A stretch of 64,000 nt of DNA from Ramlibacter montanisoli (GCF_013087525.1 NZ_JABFCS010000001.1:434001-498000); one strand, 5' to 3'; counted from the first letter of the stretch, positions 44,776 to 54,342 are shown. Numbers and translations: made by a program. Notes: generated by a model from the letters alone, not told the origin.

Positions 44776-46611
44776 GTGGCCAAGCGCTTCCGGCTCGTCC
44801 GGTACTTCACCCTGGCCAGCCTCGGCGTCTTCGCCGCCGTGGCCGCCGCCATGGCCTACTTCGAGCGCCAGCAGGCGTCCTTCATCCACGAGGTGCAGAA
44901 GCAGGAACTGGAGTTCGTGCGCCAGGTCCAGGACAGCTTCGCCCGCCAGCAGGAACAGGTGGCCCGCGCCGACCTGCTCGCCTCGCACGAGAACGGCAAC
45001 GTCGACCTCACCCGCCTGTTCGCCAACACCCTGTGGGAGCGTGACTTCGGTCCCTTCGTCGCCAAGGTCGCCGCCATCCCGGTGGACCATTGCCGCGCGA
45101 TCCGCGACGTCGCCGGTCCCGACGGCAAGATGGGCGCGCCCAAGGAGAAGAAGGCCTGCTTCGCCGAGGTCGGCGCCCGCATCCGCACCTTCCCGGAATT
45201 CGCCGCGCTCGACGCCAAGGTGTTCGACACCATGCGCCGCAGCTCGGTGTTCAAGATCAAGGTGTTCGACGCGCGCGGCATCACCGCCTATTCGTCCGAG
45301 CACGCGCAGATGGGCGAGGACAAGGCCGGCAACGCCGGCTGGCTGGGCGCCAGCAGCGGCACGCCGCGCAGCGAGCTCACCCACCGCGACAAGTTCAGCG
45401 CCTTCGAAGGCGTGGTGGAGAACCGCGACCTGATCTCCAGCTACCTGCCGGTCTATCCGCCGGGCAGCAACCACGTGGCGGGCGTGTTCGAGGTCTATTC
45501 GGACGTGACGCCGCTGCTGGCGCGCATCAAGTCCACCTCCAACACCATCGCCGCCACCGCCAGGGCCAACCAGCAGCGCATGGAGCAGTCCGCCGCCGCG
45601 ACCCTGGCGCAGGTGGACGCGCTGTCCCGGCGCGGGCTGCTGAGCGTGGGCGCGCTGCTGCTCGTGCTGTTCGCCGCCCTGTTCATGATCGTGCGCCGCG
45701 CCGACGGCATCATCGTGCAGCAGCAGCAGGCGCGCGAGCAGGACCACCAGCAGATGGCGCAGTCCGAGAAGATGGCCTCGCTCGGCCAGATGGTGGCGGG
45801 CGTCGCGCACCAGCTGAACACGCCGCTGGCCTTCTCGCGCAGCAACATCAGCATGGTGATGGATGCGGTGCGCAACTACGTGCTGCCGCTGAAGGTGGCG
45901 CATGCCTTCGCGCAGGCGGTGCGCAAGGCCGAGGGCGAGGTCGTCACCGTCAACGTGCAGGGCTGGCGTCCGCAGCTGGAGCTGGTCGAGGACAGCGCCG
46001 GCGAGATCGAGACGCTGTCGCACATGCTGGGCGACACGCTCCAGGGCATCGACCAGATGCACGAGCTGGTGGAGAACCTGCGCGACTTCACGCGCCTGGA
46101 CCGCGCCAAGACCACGCAGTTCGACCTGAACAAGGGCCTGCACACCGTGGCGTACATCGCGCGCAGCGCGATCCCGACGCGGGTGCAGGTGGTGGAGGAA
46201 TTCGGCGAGCTGCCGCTGGTCGAGTGCAACCCCTCGCAGCTGAACCAGGTGTTCCTCAACCTGATCAACAACGCCGCGCAGGCGATCCCGGGCGAAGGCA
46301 AGGTCACGGTGCGCAGCCGCATGGACCGCAACCGCGTGCGCATCGACGTCACGGACACCGGCACCGGCATCCCGCACGACGTGCAGCCGCACATCTTCGA
46401 CACCTACTACACCACCAAGCCGGCGGGCGAAGGCACCGGCCTGGGCCTGCCGATCGTCAAGACGATCGTCGAGGAGCACGGCGGCGAGGTGAAGTTCAAG
46501 ACCACGCCCGGCGTGGGCACCACCTTCAGCGTGTACCTGCCGGTGTCCCTGCCCGAACGCGCAGGCGAACGCGCCGAGCGCGCGCCCGAATCCGAACCGC
46601 AGCCGGCCTGA
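44776..46611 (+). CDS. Membrane sensor histidine kinase
   Basis: A 611-residue kinase. Helix 1 (about residues 7-28), a large periplasmic sensor region (about 30-290), helix 2 (about 293-313, LLSVGALLLVLFAALFMIV) and a Gln-rich coiled coil precede the H-box KMASLGQMVAGVAHQLNTPL (His near 346). The N-box is FLNLINNAAQAIPG, G1 is DVTDTGTGIP and G2 is GEGTGLGLPIVKTIVEEHGG. HQLNTPL instead of HExxNPL is typical of the HPK4-like group. It begins at GTG 44776 with GGAGGAG upstream; the response regulator follows after 16 bp, making a probable cognate pair. An FNR-type box upstream hints at oxygen-linked expression. Confidence 0.92.
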   Translation: MAKRFRLVRYFTLASLGVFAAVAAAMAYFERQQASFIHEVQKQELEFVRQVQDSFARQQEQVARADLLASHENGNVDLTRLFANTLWERDFGPFVAKVAAIPVDHCRAIRDVAGPDGKMGAPKEKKACFAEVGARIRTFPEFAALDAKVFDTMRRSSVFKIKVFDARGITAYSSEHAQMGEDKAGNAGWLGASSGTPRSELTHRDKFSAFEGVVENRDLISSYLPVYPPGSNHVAGVFEVYSDVTPLLARIKSTSNTIAATARANQQRMEQSAAATLAQVDALSRRGLLSVGALLLVLFAALFMIVRRADGIIVQQQQAREQDHQQMAQSEKMASLGQMVAGVAHQLNTPLAFSRSNISMVMDAVRNYVLPLKVAHAFAQAVRKAEGEVVTVNVQGWRPQLELVEDSAGEIETLSHMLGDTLQGIDQMHELVENLRDFTRLDRAKTTQFDLNKGLHTVAYIARSAIPTRVQVVEEFGELPLVECNPSQLNQVFLNLINNAAQAIPGEGKVTVRSRMDRNRVRIDVTDTGTGIPHDVQPHIFDTYYTTKPAGEGTGLGLPIVKTIVEEHGGEVKFKTTPGVGTTFSVYLPVSLPERAGERAERAPESEPQPA

Positions 46612-46627
46612 GCCGCGAGGAGACAGA

Positions 46628-47608
46628 ATGAACCCCAACAATCCTTCGGTCCTCTGCGTCGACGACGAGCCCAACATCCTGCGTTCGCTGCACTGGATGC
46701 TGCACAAGGAATTCAACGTCATGACCGCGCCCGACGGCGCGACCGCGCTGGAGATGCTGCGCCGGCACGACTTCGACGTGATCGTGTCCGACCAGCGCAT
46801 GCCCGGCATGATCGGCTCCGAGTTCCTGCGCCAGGCCTGCGAGATCGCGCCGCGGGCGATGCGCATCCTGCTGACCGGCTACTCGGACATGCAGGCCCTG
46901 CTGAAGTCCATCAACGACGGCGAGGTGTTCCGCTTCGTCAACAAGCCCTGGAAGAACGACGAGCTGAGCCGCACCGTGCGCGAGGCGGCGGAGATCGCGC
47001 GCATGCACACATCCGGCTTCTCCCCCTCGTCGCTGTCGCCGCTGGAGGCCATCGCCGGCGCCGAGGAACACGTGCTGGTGCTCGACACCGACCCGGAGCT
47101 CGCCAACCTGGTGGAACAGGTGATGGCGCCCGGCACCGAGCTGTACCGCGCGAGCACGCTGCCGGAGGCGATCGCGATTCTGGGCGCCTCGCCGATCTCG
47201 GTGCTGGTCAGCGAGACCCGGGTGGGCCGCACCGACACCACAGCGATGCTGCGGATGCTCAAGCAGTCCCATCCGGAGATCGTGTCGGTGGTGGTGACGG
47301 CGGAAACGGACGTCGACGCGGTGGTCAAGCTGATCAACCAGGGCCAGGTCTACCGCTTCATCCCCAAGCCGGTGAAGGCCGGCTTCCTGAAGATCCTGCT
47401 GGCCTCCGCCTTGCAGAAGCACCACGAGCTGGTGAAGGTGCCCGCGACGCTCAAGCGGCATGCCGTGGAACGCGTGCCGGAAAGCCTGCGCGAGCAGCTG
47501 TTCCAGCTGGTCGCCCACGAGGCGGCGCGCACGCCGCCAGGAGGCGCCGCCGCCAATTCCGGCTTCTTCGAGAAGATCGGCGGCAGTTTCCGGCGCCTGT
47601 TCGCCTAG
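46628..47608 (+). CDS. Response regulator with two receiver-like domains
   Basis: A 326-residue regulator. Receiver 1 (about residues 5-125) has the acidic pair in CVDDEPNI, the phosphoacceptor Asp55 in VIVSDQRMPG, Thr in LLTGYSD and Lys106 in RFVNKPWKND. Receiver 2 (about 146-265; HVLVLDTDPELANLV, VLVSETRVGRTDTTAMLRML, VVVTAETDVDAVVKLINQGQ, FIPKPVKAG) keeps the Lys but has Glu where the Asp should be. No HD-GYP, GGDEF or DNA-binding domain follows; the C-terminus is Ala/Pro-rich with a basic end. It probably signals by protein contact. Its stop overlaps the convergent phosphatase stop in CTAG (47605-47608). Confidence 0.9.
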   Translation: MNPNNPSVLCVDDEPNILRSLHWMLHKEFNVMTAPDGATALEMLRRHDFDVIVSDQRMPGMIGSEFLRQACEIAPRAMRILLTGYSDMQALLKSINDGEVFRFVNKPWKNDELSRTVREAAEIARMHTSGFSPSSLSPLEAIAGAEEHVLVLDTDPELANLVEQVMAPGTELYRASTLPEAIAILGASPISVLVSETRVGRTDTTAMLRMLKQSHPEIVSVVVTAETDVDAVVKLINQGQVYRFIPKPVKAGFLKILLASALQKHHELVKVPATLKRHAVERVPESLREQLFQLVAHEAARTPPGGAAANSGFFEKIGGSFRRLFA

Positions 47609-48081
47609 AACCAGTGCACCAGGCCGGACTGCTCCGCGTTCTGCGGATTGGAGCCGGCCTCGCGCACCCGCTGCAGCGCCTCACGCTCCTCCACCCCCAG
47701 CGCCTTGAGCAGGCAGGCCGCGGCGCTGCCGGTGCGGCCGAGCCCGGCGGCGCAGTGCAGCAGCACCACGTCGCCGCCGCGCACGTCCTGCGCGAGACCC
47801 GCGATGTCGCGGCGGAAGGCCGCGGGATCCTCGGGCAGGCCGAAGTTGCGCATGGGCACGTGCAGCCAGCGGAAGGGCAGGCCGCCGCGCGCCAGTGCCG
47901 CGTGGTAGCGCGGCGAAAGCTCCGCGATTTCGGTGCGCGGCGCCAGGCACACCACCGTGGCCAGGCTGGCGCGCAGCGCTTCGTCGGTGAAGTCGCTCCA
48001 TGGCTCGAAGCGCCCGGGCATGGCGCTCAGCAGCACCCGGCCGGTCACGCCTTCGGGCAGTCGCAGGGGTCGCAGCAACAT
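47605..48081 (-). CDS. Protein tyrosine / dual-specificity phosphatase
   Basis: A 158-residue cysteine phosphatase with the CX5R loop VVLLHCAAGLGRTGSAAACL L (Cys110, Arg116). The WPD-like region is MRNFGLPEDPAAF (about residues 78-90). It resembles small bacterial dual-specificity phosphatases that act on phosphotyrosine, phosphoserine or phospholipid substrates; the target is unknown. Its stop codon overlaps that of the convergent response regulator gene by 4 bp. It sits 16 bp downstream of the cytochrome gene on the same strand and may belong to that operon. Confidence 0.87.
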   Translation of the reverse strand: MLLRPLRLPEGVTGRVLLSAMPGRFEPWSDFTDEALRASLATVVCLAPRTEIAELSPRYHAALARGGLPFRWLHVPMRNFGLPEDPAAFRRDIAGLAQDVRGGDVVLLHCAAGLGRTGSAAACLLKALGVEEREALQRVREAGSNPQNAEQSGLVHWF

Positions 48082-48097
48082 CGCGTGATTGTCGCGC

Positions 48098-49372
48098 CTA
48101 CTCGCGCGTGCTGCTGCGCTGCTGGCCCACCGAGACTTCGGTCACGGGCGCGGCCTTGTTGCCCCAGGAAGTCCGCACGTAGGTGAGCACGGCCGCCACG
48201 TCGGCGTCCGAGAGCACCGTGGCGAAGGGCGGCATGCCGAAGGGCCGCGGCTGGCCGCGGGTGGCGGGCGGAAGCCGCCGTGCAGCACCACCTGAACCAG
48301 GTTCTGCGTCACCGGCATGGTGACCGCACGGTTGCCGGCCAGCGCCGGGTAGGCGCGCGGAACCCCTGTCCCTGCGCGCCGTGGCAGGCCACGCAATGCT
48401 GCTCGTAGAGCTTGGCGCCGCGGCCGACCACCGTGGCCGATGGGCGCACCACCTCCCGCGGGTCGCTGTCGCTGGAGGTGGGCGGCAGGCTCTTGAGGTA
48501 CACGGCCATCGCGCGCAGGTCCCCGGGCTCCAGGTATTGCGTGCTGTGCAGCACGACCTCCGCCATCGGGCCCAGCACGGTGCCGCGCGGCGAGGTGCCG
48601 GCGCCGAGCAGCCGCACGATGTCCTCGACGGGCCAGTCCGCCACGCCCGCTTCGCCGGCCGAGGCGAGCGAGGGCGCGTACCAGTTCTGCATCGGGATCA
48701 GCCCGCCGGACAGGTTCATCACGTCGCGCGAGCCCCCGAGCACGTTGCGCGCGGTGTGGCAGGCGCCGCAGTGGCCCAGGCCCTGCACCAGGTAGGCGCC
48801 GCGGTTCCACTCGCGCGTGCGCGCCGGGTCATCCACGTACTGGCCCGGGCTGAAGTAGAGCAGCCGCCAGACGGCCAGCGCCGCCTGTGTGTTGTACGGC
48901 CAGCGCAGGCGATGCTGCCGGTTCGGCTTGTTGACCGGCGGCAGGCTGCGCAGGTAGTCGAACAAGGCGTCCGCGTCGGCCCCGGTCACGCGTGTGGTGT
49001 GCGAATAGGGGAACACGGGGTAGAGCAGGCGGCCGTCGCGCGAGCGCCCCTCGTGCAGCGCGCGGCGGAAGTGGGCCGCCGACCAGCCGCCGATGCCGGT
49101 CTCGGCGTCGGGCGTGATGTTGCTGGCGAACACGGTGCCGAAGGGCGTCTCCATCGGCCGGCCCCCGCGTAGCCGGCACCGCCGCGTTCGGTGTGGCACA
49201 GCATGCAGTTGCCCGCGCGCGCGAGGTAGGCGCCGCGCGCGACCTGTTCCGGCGGCGGTGGCGCTTGCGGCGCGGCATCGCGGATGCGCGGGGCGCCCCA
49301 GAAGCCGTGCGCCCAGACCAGCGCGGCGAAGCCCGCCACCACCACCAGCAGCAGGAGGAGCACGCGCCTCAT
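48098..49372 (-). CDS. Triheme cytochrome c, alcohol/gluconate dehydrogenase subunit type, three frameshifts
   Basis: Periplasmic or membrane-anchored electron carrier. N-terminal MRRVLLLLLVVVAGFAALVW is an anchor or signal. Heme sites are GNCMLCHTE (about residue 56), GHCGACHTARNVLGG (about 205) and EQHCVACHGAQGQG (about 335), each followed by family motifs (FASNITPDAETGIGGWS, GGLIPMQNWYAPSLAS, VLHGGF). The frame breaks at 49162-49166, 48363-48366 and about 48268-48272, each restored by one base. Restored length about 425 residues. This three-heme layout is that of membrane-bound dehydrogenase cytochrome subunits, but no dehydrogenase subunit lies nearby. Start overlaps the upstream cytochrome stop. 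Confidence 0.88.
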
Positions 49373-50142
49373 CGCGCCGGCTCCGGCAGCGCGGCATGGG
49401 CCGAGCCGCAGCGCATCGGCGGCGGCTCGGGCGTCGCCGGCGCCTGGGCCTTGCGCCCCTTGCCGCGGCGCGGCGTGGCCGGTGCATCCGCCGACACCGG
49501 CTTCGGGTTGGCGGGCAGCGGCTCCGCGGCCAGCCAGGCGGTCACGGCATTCACGTCGTCGGGCGCGAGCCGCCGTGCGATCTCGGCCATGCAGTCCGGC
49601 GCCAGCGCGCGCCGCTGGCCGGTGCGCCAGGCACCGAGCTGCGCATTGAGGTAGTCGCGCGGCAGCCCGAGCAGGCCGGGGATGTTGGGCGTCACGCCGG
49701 TGAGGGCCTTGCCGTGGCAGCTCGCGCAGGCGGGCACGCGCCGTTCCGCATCGCCCTGCAGCGCGAGCGCGCGGCCGCGCTCCAGCACTTCGGGTGCCGC
49801 GGTGGCGCGATGGGGCGCGGCGTAGGGCAGGTCGAGCGCGGCGAAATGCTGCGCGATCTGCAGCAGGTAGTCGTCGGACAGCGTTTCCAGCAGGCCCGCC
49901 ATCAGCCCGTAGTTGCGGCGCCCGTCGCGGAAGTGGAGCAGCTGGTTGTACAGGTAGCCTACCGGCTTGCCCGCGATGCGGGGGTAGTAGCCGTCAGGGC
50001 CGGCACGGCCCTCCTTGCCGTGGCAGCTGGTGCAGGCGAGGGTGCGCTGCGCCATGGTGTCCTGGAAGGACGCGGGGGCAGCGGCTGCCGTGGCGCAGGC
50101 ACAGAGCAGGGCGGGAAGCAGGAGACGAAGTAGGCCGCGCAT
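49369..50142 (-). CDS. Diheme cytochrome c (c4-like)
   Basis: A 257-residue secreted cytochrome with a signal peptide (MRGLLRLLLPALLCACATAA AA), heme sites LACTSCHGKEG (Cys37, Cys40, His41) and VPACASCHGKALTG (about 138-142), and distal Met candidates in YGLMAGLLETLS and DCMAEIARRL. Two fused c4/c553-type domains are followed by a Pro/Lys/Arg-rich tail with MRCGS. It is translationally coupled (ATGA) to the triheme cytochrome downstream, suggesting a joint electron-transfer role. Confidence 0.9.
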   Translation of the reverse strand: MRGLLRLLLPALLCACATAAAAPASFQDTMAQRTLACTSCHGKEGRAGPDGYYPRIAGKPVGYLYNQLLHFRDGRRNYGLMAGLLETLSDDYLLQIAQHFAALDLPYAAPHRATAAPEVLERGRALALQGDAERRVPACASCHGKALTGVTPNIPGLLGLPRDYLNAQLGAWRTGQRRALAPDCMAEIARRLAPDDVNAVTAWLAAEPLPANPKPVSADAPATPRRGKGRKAQAPATPEPPPMRCGSAHAALPEPAR

Positions 50143-50234
50143 GGGCCGCGACTATGCCACTCCTTCACGCCCGCGCCCGTGTCCGTCGGCACGCGGCGGA
50201 CATGGGCATGGTGGACGTCCTACAAGCCCGCCCC

Positions 50235-50257
50235 GGGCCCACTTCTAAGGTGGGCCC
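50235..50257 (+). promoter_or_regulatory. Hairpin abutting the start codon of the small gene at 50258
   Basis: GGGCCCAC (50235-50242) pairs with GTGGGCCC (50250-50257) around TTCTAAG; the second arm ends at the base before the ATG and would hide the weak AAGG binding site. Possible translational control element; function unproven. Confidence 0.4.
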
Positions 50258-50446
50258 ATGAACCTGTACCGACGTTCGAGCAAGCCCAAGCCGCAGGCCG
50301 AAGCGCCGCGCGGCCGGCGCCGGCCGCCGCCCGAGGGCGAAGGAACCAATGCCGTCCAGCACAAGCCCGACCCGAAGGCCGAGCCCATCCCCGACGGCGA
50401 GCACAAGTACGTGCCGCGCAGCCCCTACCGCACGGGCAACTACTGA
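50258..50446 (+). CDS. Small Pro/Lys/Arg-rich protein of unknown function
   Basis: A 62-residue hydrophilic, presumably disordered protein (MNLYRRSSKPKPQAEAPRGR, C-terminus HKYVPRSPYRTGNY). No signal peptide, Cys or known motif. Coding is supported only by an ATG after AAGGTGGG and by codon bias like that of its neighbours. A strong hairpin directly precedes the start. It may be a real small gene or chance. Confidence 0.45.
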   Translation: MNLYRRSSKPKPQAEAPRGRRRPPPEGEGTNAVQHKPDPKAEPIPDGEHKYVPRSPYRTGNY

Positions 50447-50459
50447 AGCCGCGCGGGGC

Positions 50460-50750
50460 CTAGTCCCCGAGGACCAGGTCGGACTGCGGATAGGCCACGC
50501 AGGGCAGCAGCCAGCCGCCCGCCTTTTCCTCCGGCAGCAGGCCGGGCCATTCGATGCGATAGGCGACGCGGCCGGCATGCAGCGGCCGCAGGCAGGCGCG
50601 GCAGGTGCCGTTGCGGCAGGAACTCGTCATGGCAATGCCGGACTCGGCGGCCGAAGCGAGCACCGTGCGGTCGGCGGCCGCGGTGAACCGGCGGCCCGAA
50701 GGCTGCAGCAGGGCCGAATGGCTGGCCGCATCGGGCCCCTTTTCATCCAT
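50460..50750 (-). CDS. Plant-type [2Fe-2S] ferredoxin-like protein
   Basis: A 96-residue electron carrier with cluster ligands in [20 protein letters not shown] (C-x4-C-x2-C) and the fourth Cys in [17 protein letters not shown], the fold of plant/xylene-monooxygenase-type ferredoxins. ATG 50750 gives [17 protein letters not shown]; a longer start at 50780 adds ten residues without better support. Alone between a small gene and a divergent DUF808 gene; partner reductase or oxygenase not in the window. Confidence 0.85.
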   Translation of the reverse strand: MDEKGPDAASHSALLQPSGRRFTAAADRTVLASAAESGIAMTSSCRNGTCRACLRPLHAGRVAYRIEWPGLLPEEKAGGWLLPCVAYPQSDLVLGD

Positions 50751-50791
50751 CGCTTCATGATAATGAGGCGACAAGCACAACGATCGGACCC

Positions 50792-51711
<920 letters not shown>

Positions 51712-51734
51712 TACCTCACGGTCCTGGCTCAGGC

Positions 51735-51765
51735 GTAGGCGCGCGCCTACGACGCGATGCGTCGT
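51735..51765. repeat. Two adjacent palindromes
   Basis: GTAGGCGCGCGCCTAC (51735-51750) is a perfect 16-bp palindrome; ACGACGC-GAT-GCGTCGT (51749-51765) follows, sharing AC. They lie in the 115-bp gap after the DUF808 gene. No T-run follows; terminator or protein-binding function is open. Confidence 0.55.
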
Positions 51766-51826
51766 CGGCGGATAAGCACGGCCTTGCGCGGGCTGAACAA
51801 TGGCCCATCCAAGAGGGAGAGTCGCC

Positions 51827-52003
51827 ATGCCTGAAATGCAGCCGTCCGTGCCGAGCGCCGCCGCCATGCCCGCGGCGATGGATCCCGCCGCCCCGTCCGC
51901 CTTCGACGATTTCGATTTCGCCCTGGGCTGCGAGTGCGCCGACCCCTCCTTGCAGATCGAACGCTGGGCGCAGGAAGCGCGCGGCGGCCTCGACGCCAAC
52001 TAG
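51827..52003 (+). CDS. Small acidic protein of unknown function
   Basis: A 58-residue protein, MPEMQPSVPSAAAMPAAMDP then FDDFDFALGCECADPSLQIE RWAQEARGG. AAGAGGGAGAG precedes ATG 51827 at proper distance. Acidic/aromatic C-terminal half with two close Cys (CEC), Ala/Pro-rich N-terminal half. No signal peptide or known family. The good ribosome binding site favours a genuine gene. Confidence 0.55.
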   Translation: MPEMQPSVPSAAAMPAAMDPAAPSAFDDFDFALGCECADPSLQIERWAQEARGGLDAN

Positions 52004-52117
52004 GCTCCCGAACGAGGGCCTTGCCCTCCCGGCTCCTACAAGCGGAGCATCGATAGGCGCACGCGAGCTGCGCCTTCCAATGCCTAAGCTGCGGGTTCCT
52101 CCGAAGAGACGAACCCC

Positions 52118-53028
52118 ATGCGAGAACTCCCTCCCGAATCCAGGCGGCCCCGCGACGCCGAGCGTTCCGACTTCCTCGACGCCCTGAAGAAGGGCGCCCT
52201 GCTGGGTGGACTGCTCCTGCTGCTGATCGTGCCGCTGCGCATGATGAACCGGGACAACGACGCACCCAAGCCCCCGAACCCGTCGCCGCCGCGCCCCAGG
52301 TGCCGTACCAGCCGCAGCCGCCCCTGGAAGGCATGGCGCCTCCCGCCCACCCCGGCCTGCAGCTCGCCGACTTCGCCGGCGAGGAACCTTCGGCCGATGC
52401 CCGCCTGGTGGCCAACTGGGCGGTCGCCACGCGCAACCACAAGAGCCGCGCCTTCGTGATCGTCGACAAGAAGGACGCGCGCGTCTACGTGTTCGGCGCC
52501 GACGGCCGCCTGCGAGACAGCGCGCCCGCACTGCTCGGCGCGGCCCGCGGCGACGACTCCGCCCCCGGCATCGGCGACAAGCCGCTGTCCGAGGTCAAGC
52601 CCGAAGAGAAGACCACGCCGGCCGGCCGCTTCGTCGCGCAGCAAGGGCTCAACGCCAACCACGAGGACGTGGTGTGGGTCGACTACTCCGCCGCGGTCTC
52701 GATGCACCGCATCCGCCCGATGTCGCCCGACGAGCGCCGCCTCGAACGCCTGGCCACGCGGGTGATCGACGACAACCGCATCTCCAACGGCTGCATCAAC
52801 CTGCCCGTGAGTTTCTACGAGGGCGTGCTGAGCCCCGCGGTGAAGCAGACCGGCGCCATCGTGTACGTGCTGCCGGAAGTGAAGACGCCGCAACAGGTCT
52901 TCGGCGCCTACGACGTCACCGACCCGCAGCAGCTCGCCGCGGCGCGGGCGCGTGCCGCCTTGCAGGCCTCGGCGAGGGACGAGGACCTGGTCGCGCAGGT
53001 GGCCCTGAAGCCCAAGGCCGACCGCTGA
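52118..53028 (+). CDS. Membrane-anchored L,D-transpeptidase-like protein 1, frameshifted
   Basis: YkuD-type L,D-transpeptidase-like protein, acting in the periplasm on peptidoglycan if active. N-terminal MRELPPESRRPRDAERSDFL DALKKGALLGGLLLLLIVPL carries one transmembrane helix (about 27-41). After a Pro-rich linker, RAFVIVDKKDARVYVFGADG, TTPAGRFVAQQGL, AAVSMHRIRP and the active-site motif RISNGCINLPVSFYEG (catalytic Cys near residue 227) follow. Asn replaces the usual His in SHGC. The run of five C at 52271-52275 should be six, joining the anchor to the domain; restored length about 303 residues. C-terminus VALKPKADR. Confidence 0.85.
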
Positions 53029-53142
53029 ACCCGCGCGCGCCTACCCCGGCTTTACACAGCTGAACCTTGCGGCCCCACGGCCGCGCTTGCTAGCATCCGC
53101 CCCTGCTGAGCCTCCGACGGCCCGGCACCAGAGGGGACCCGG

Positions 53143-53796
53143 ATGTTCGACTTGCGCCGATGGCTGCGCCATGCAGCCGGTTGTACGGCTTTGTTCGTGG
53201 GGGCGGCGCTGCCGCACGCAGGTACCGCGGCGCCCGCGGAATTCACCGCCACGCGCCCCTCGGCGCAGGCCCGCAGCCTCGTGGACTGGGTCCTGGGCAG
53301 CGGGGATGCCAAGGGCCGGCCCTTCGCCGTGGTCGACAAGCGCGCCGCCCGTATCTACGTGTTCGACGACGCCGGCCGCATGGTGGGCCAGTCCGCCGCC
53401 CTGCTCGGTGCGACCTTCGGCGACCACACCGTCCCCGGCGTCGGCGCCCGGGCACAGACCGGTGACGTGGGGCCGGACGAGCGCACCACGCCCGCCGGCC
53501 GCTTCGAAGCGGTCCCGGGACGCAACGACAAGGGCGAGCACGTGGTGTGGGTGGACTACGCCAGCGCCTTCGCGATCCACCGCCTGCGACCCGGCTTCGC
53601 CTACCAGGCCCGCGCCACGCGGCTGTCCACGGCGCAGGCGGCGGGCAAGCGGGTGTCCTGGGGCTGCGTCGTGGTGCCGGTCGCGTTCTATCAGGGCGTG
53701 GTCGAGCGGGTGCTGGGGCGGTCGCGCAGCGTGGTCTACGTCATGCCGGAGCACGCGTCCCTGGGCACGGTGATCCACGCGCTCGACGCGCGCTGA
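53143..53796 (+). CDS. Secreted L,D-transpeptidase-like protein 2
   Basis: A 217-residue paralog of the preceding gene, with a signal peptide (LRHAAGCTALFVGAALPHAG TAA). Shared landmarks: RPFAVVDKRAARIYVFDDAG RM, ERTTPAGRFEAVPGRND, HVVWVDYASAFAIHRLRPGF and the Cys motif VSWGCVVVPVAFYQGVVERV (Cys near residue 182). Trp stands where L,D-transpeptidases have His in SHGC, so activity may be altered. Tandem duplication with the upstream gene (115 bp apart) followed by divergence of the anchor is inferred. Confidence 0.85.
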   Translation: MFDLRRWLRHAAGCTALFVGAALPHAGTAAPAEFTATRPSAQARSLVDWVLGSGDAKGRPFAVVDKRAARIYVFDDAGRMVGQSAALLGATFGDHTVPGVGARAQTGDVGPDERTTPAGRFEAVPGRNDKGEHVVWVDYASAFAIHRLRPGFAYQARATRLSTAQAAGKRVSWGCVVVPVAFYQGVVERVLGRSRSVVYVMPEHASLGTVIHALDAR

Positions 53797-53925
53797 ATCC
53801 GTCAGCCCCCGTCCGACACGCGGCATCGCGTGGTGCTGACGTGGCCTCGAAGGCCCCTCCTGCATCTTGGGCGGGCCCGGTTCCCTGCCGGGACAAAAGC
53901 GTCCACACCGCAAGGAGACTCCTGA

Positions 53926-54282
53926 ATGTCCACACCCAAGATCCTCGTCGCCGCGATCGCGGCAGCCACCGTCAGCCTCGCGTTCGCACAAGGCACGCCG
54001 CCGCGTCCCGCCACGGACCCCGCGGTCGGCGCCGGCCAGCGCAGCACGCAGGGCACGCCGATGGGCACCACCGGCACGCCGGGCGGCGGCGGCGCGGCTG
54101 CGCAAGGCTCCACGGCAGGCAGCGCGGCCGCCACCACGGCAGGCAGCGCCGGCACGACCGGTTCTTCCGCCGCGATGAACTCCGGCACCACCGCCGGCGC
54201 GACCGCGGCCGCCGATACCGGCACCCGCAAGGTCGCCAAGAAGTCCAGCAAGAAGCGCGCGGCCAAGGCCGACCGCAACTGA
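53926..54282 (+). CDS. Small secreted Ala/Thr/Gly-rich protein ending KADRN
   Basis: A 118-residue exported protein: signal peptide MSTPKILVAAIAAATVSLAF A, a low-complexity Gly/Thr/Ala/Ser body and a basic tail (RKVAKKSSKKRAAKADRN). The last six residues AKADRN are identical to the ends of the two Gly-rich paralogs at 14644 and 16062. ATG 53926 has AAGGAG upstream. No domain is recognised; a cell-surface or DNA/polyanion-binding role is only a guess from the basic tail. Confidence 0.7.
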   Translation: MSTPKILVAAIAAATVSLAFAQGTPPRPATDPAVGAGQRSTQGTPMGTTGTPGGGGAAAQGSTAGSAAATTAGSAGTTGSSAAMNSGTTAGATAAADTGTRKVAKKSSKKRAAKADRN

Positions 54283-54297
54283 GCGACCGCGCCATGC

Positions 54298-54324
54298 AAA
54301 AGGGCCGCGCGAGCGGCCCTTTTC
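54298..54324. terminator. Bidirectional terminator after the KADRN protein gene
   Basis: AAAAGGGCCGC (54298-54308), loop GCGA, GCGGCCCTTTT (54313-54323): perfect 11-bp stem between convergent genes. Confidence 0.88.
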
Positions 54325-54342
54325 GTTTGGGGAAGCCAAGGA

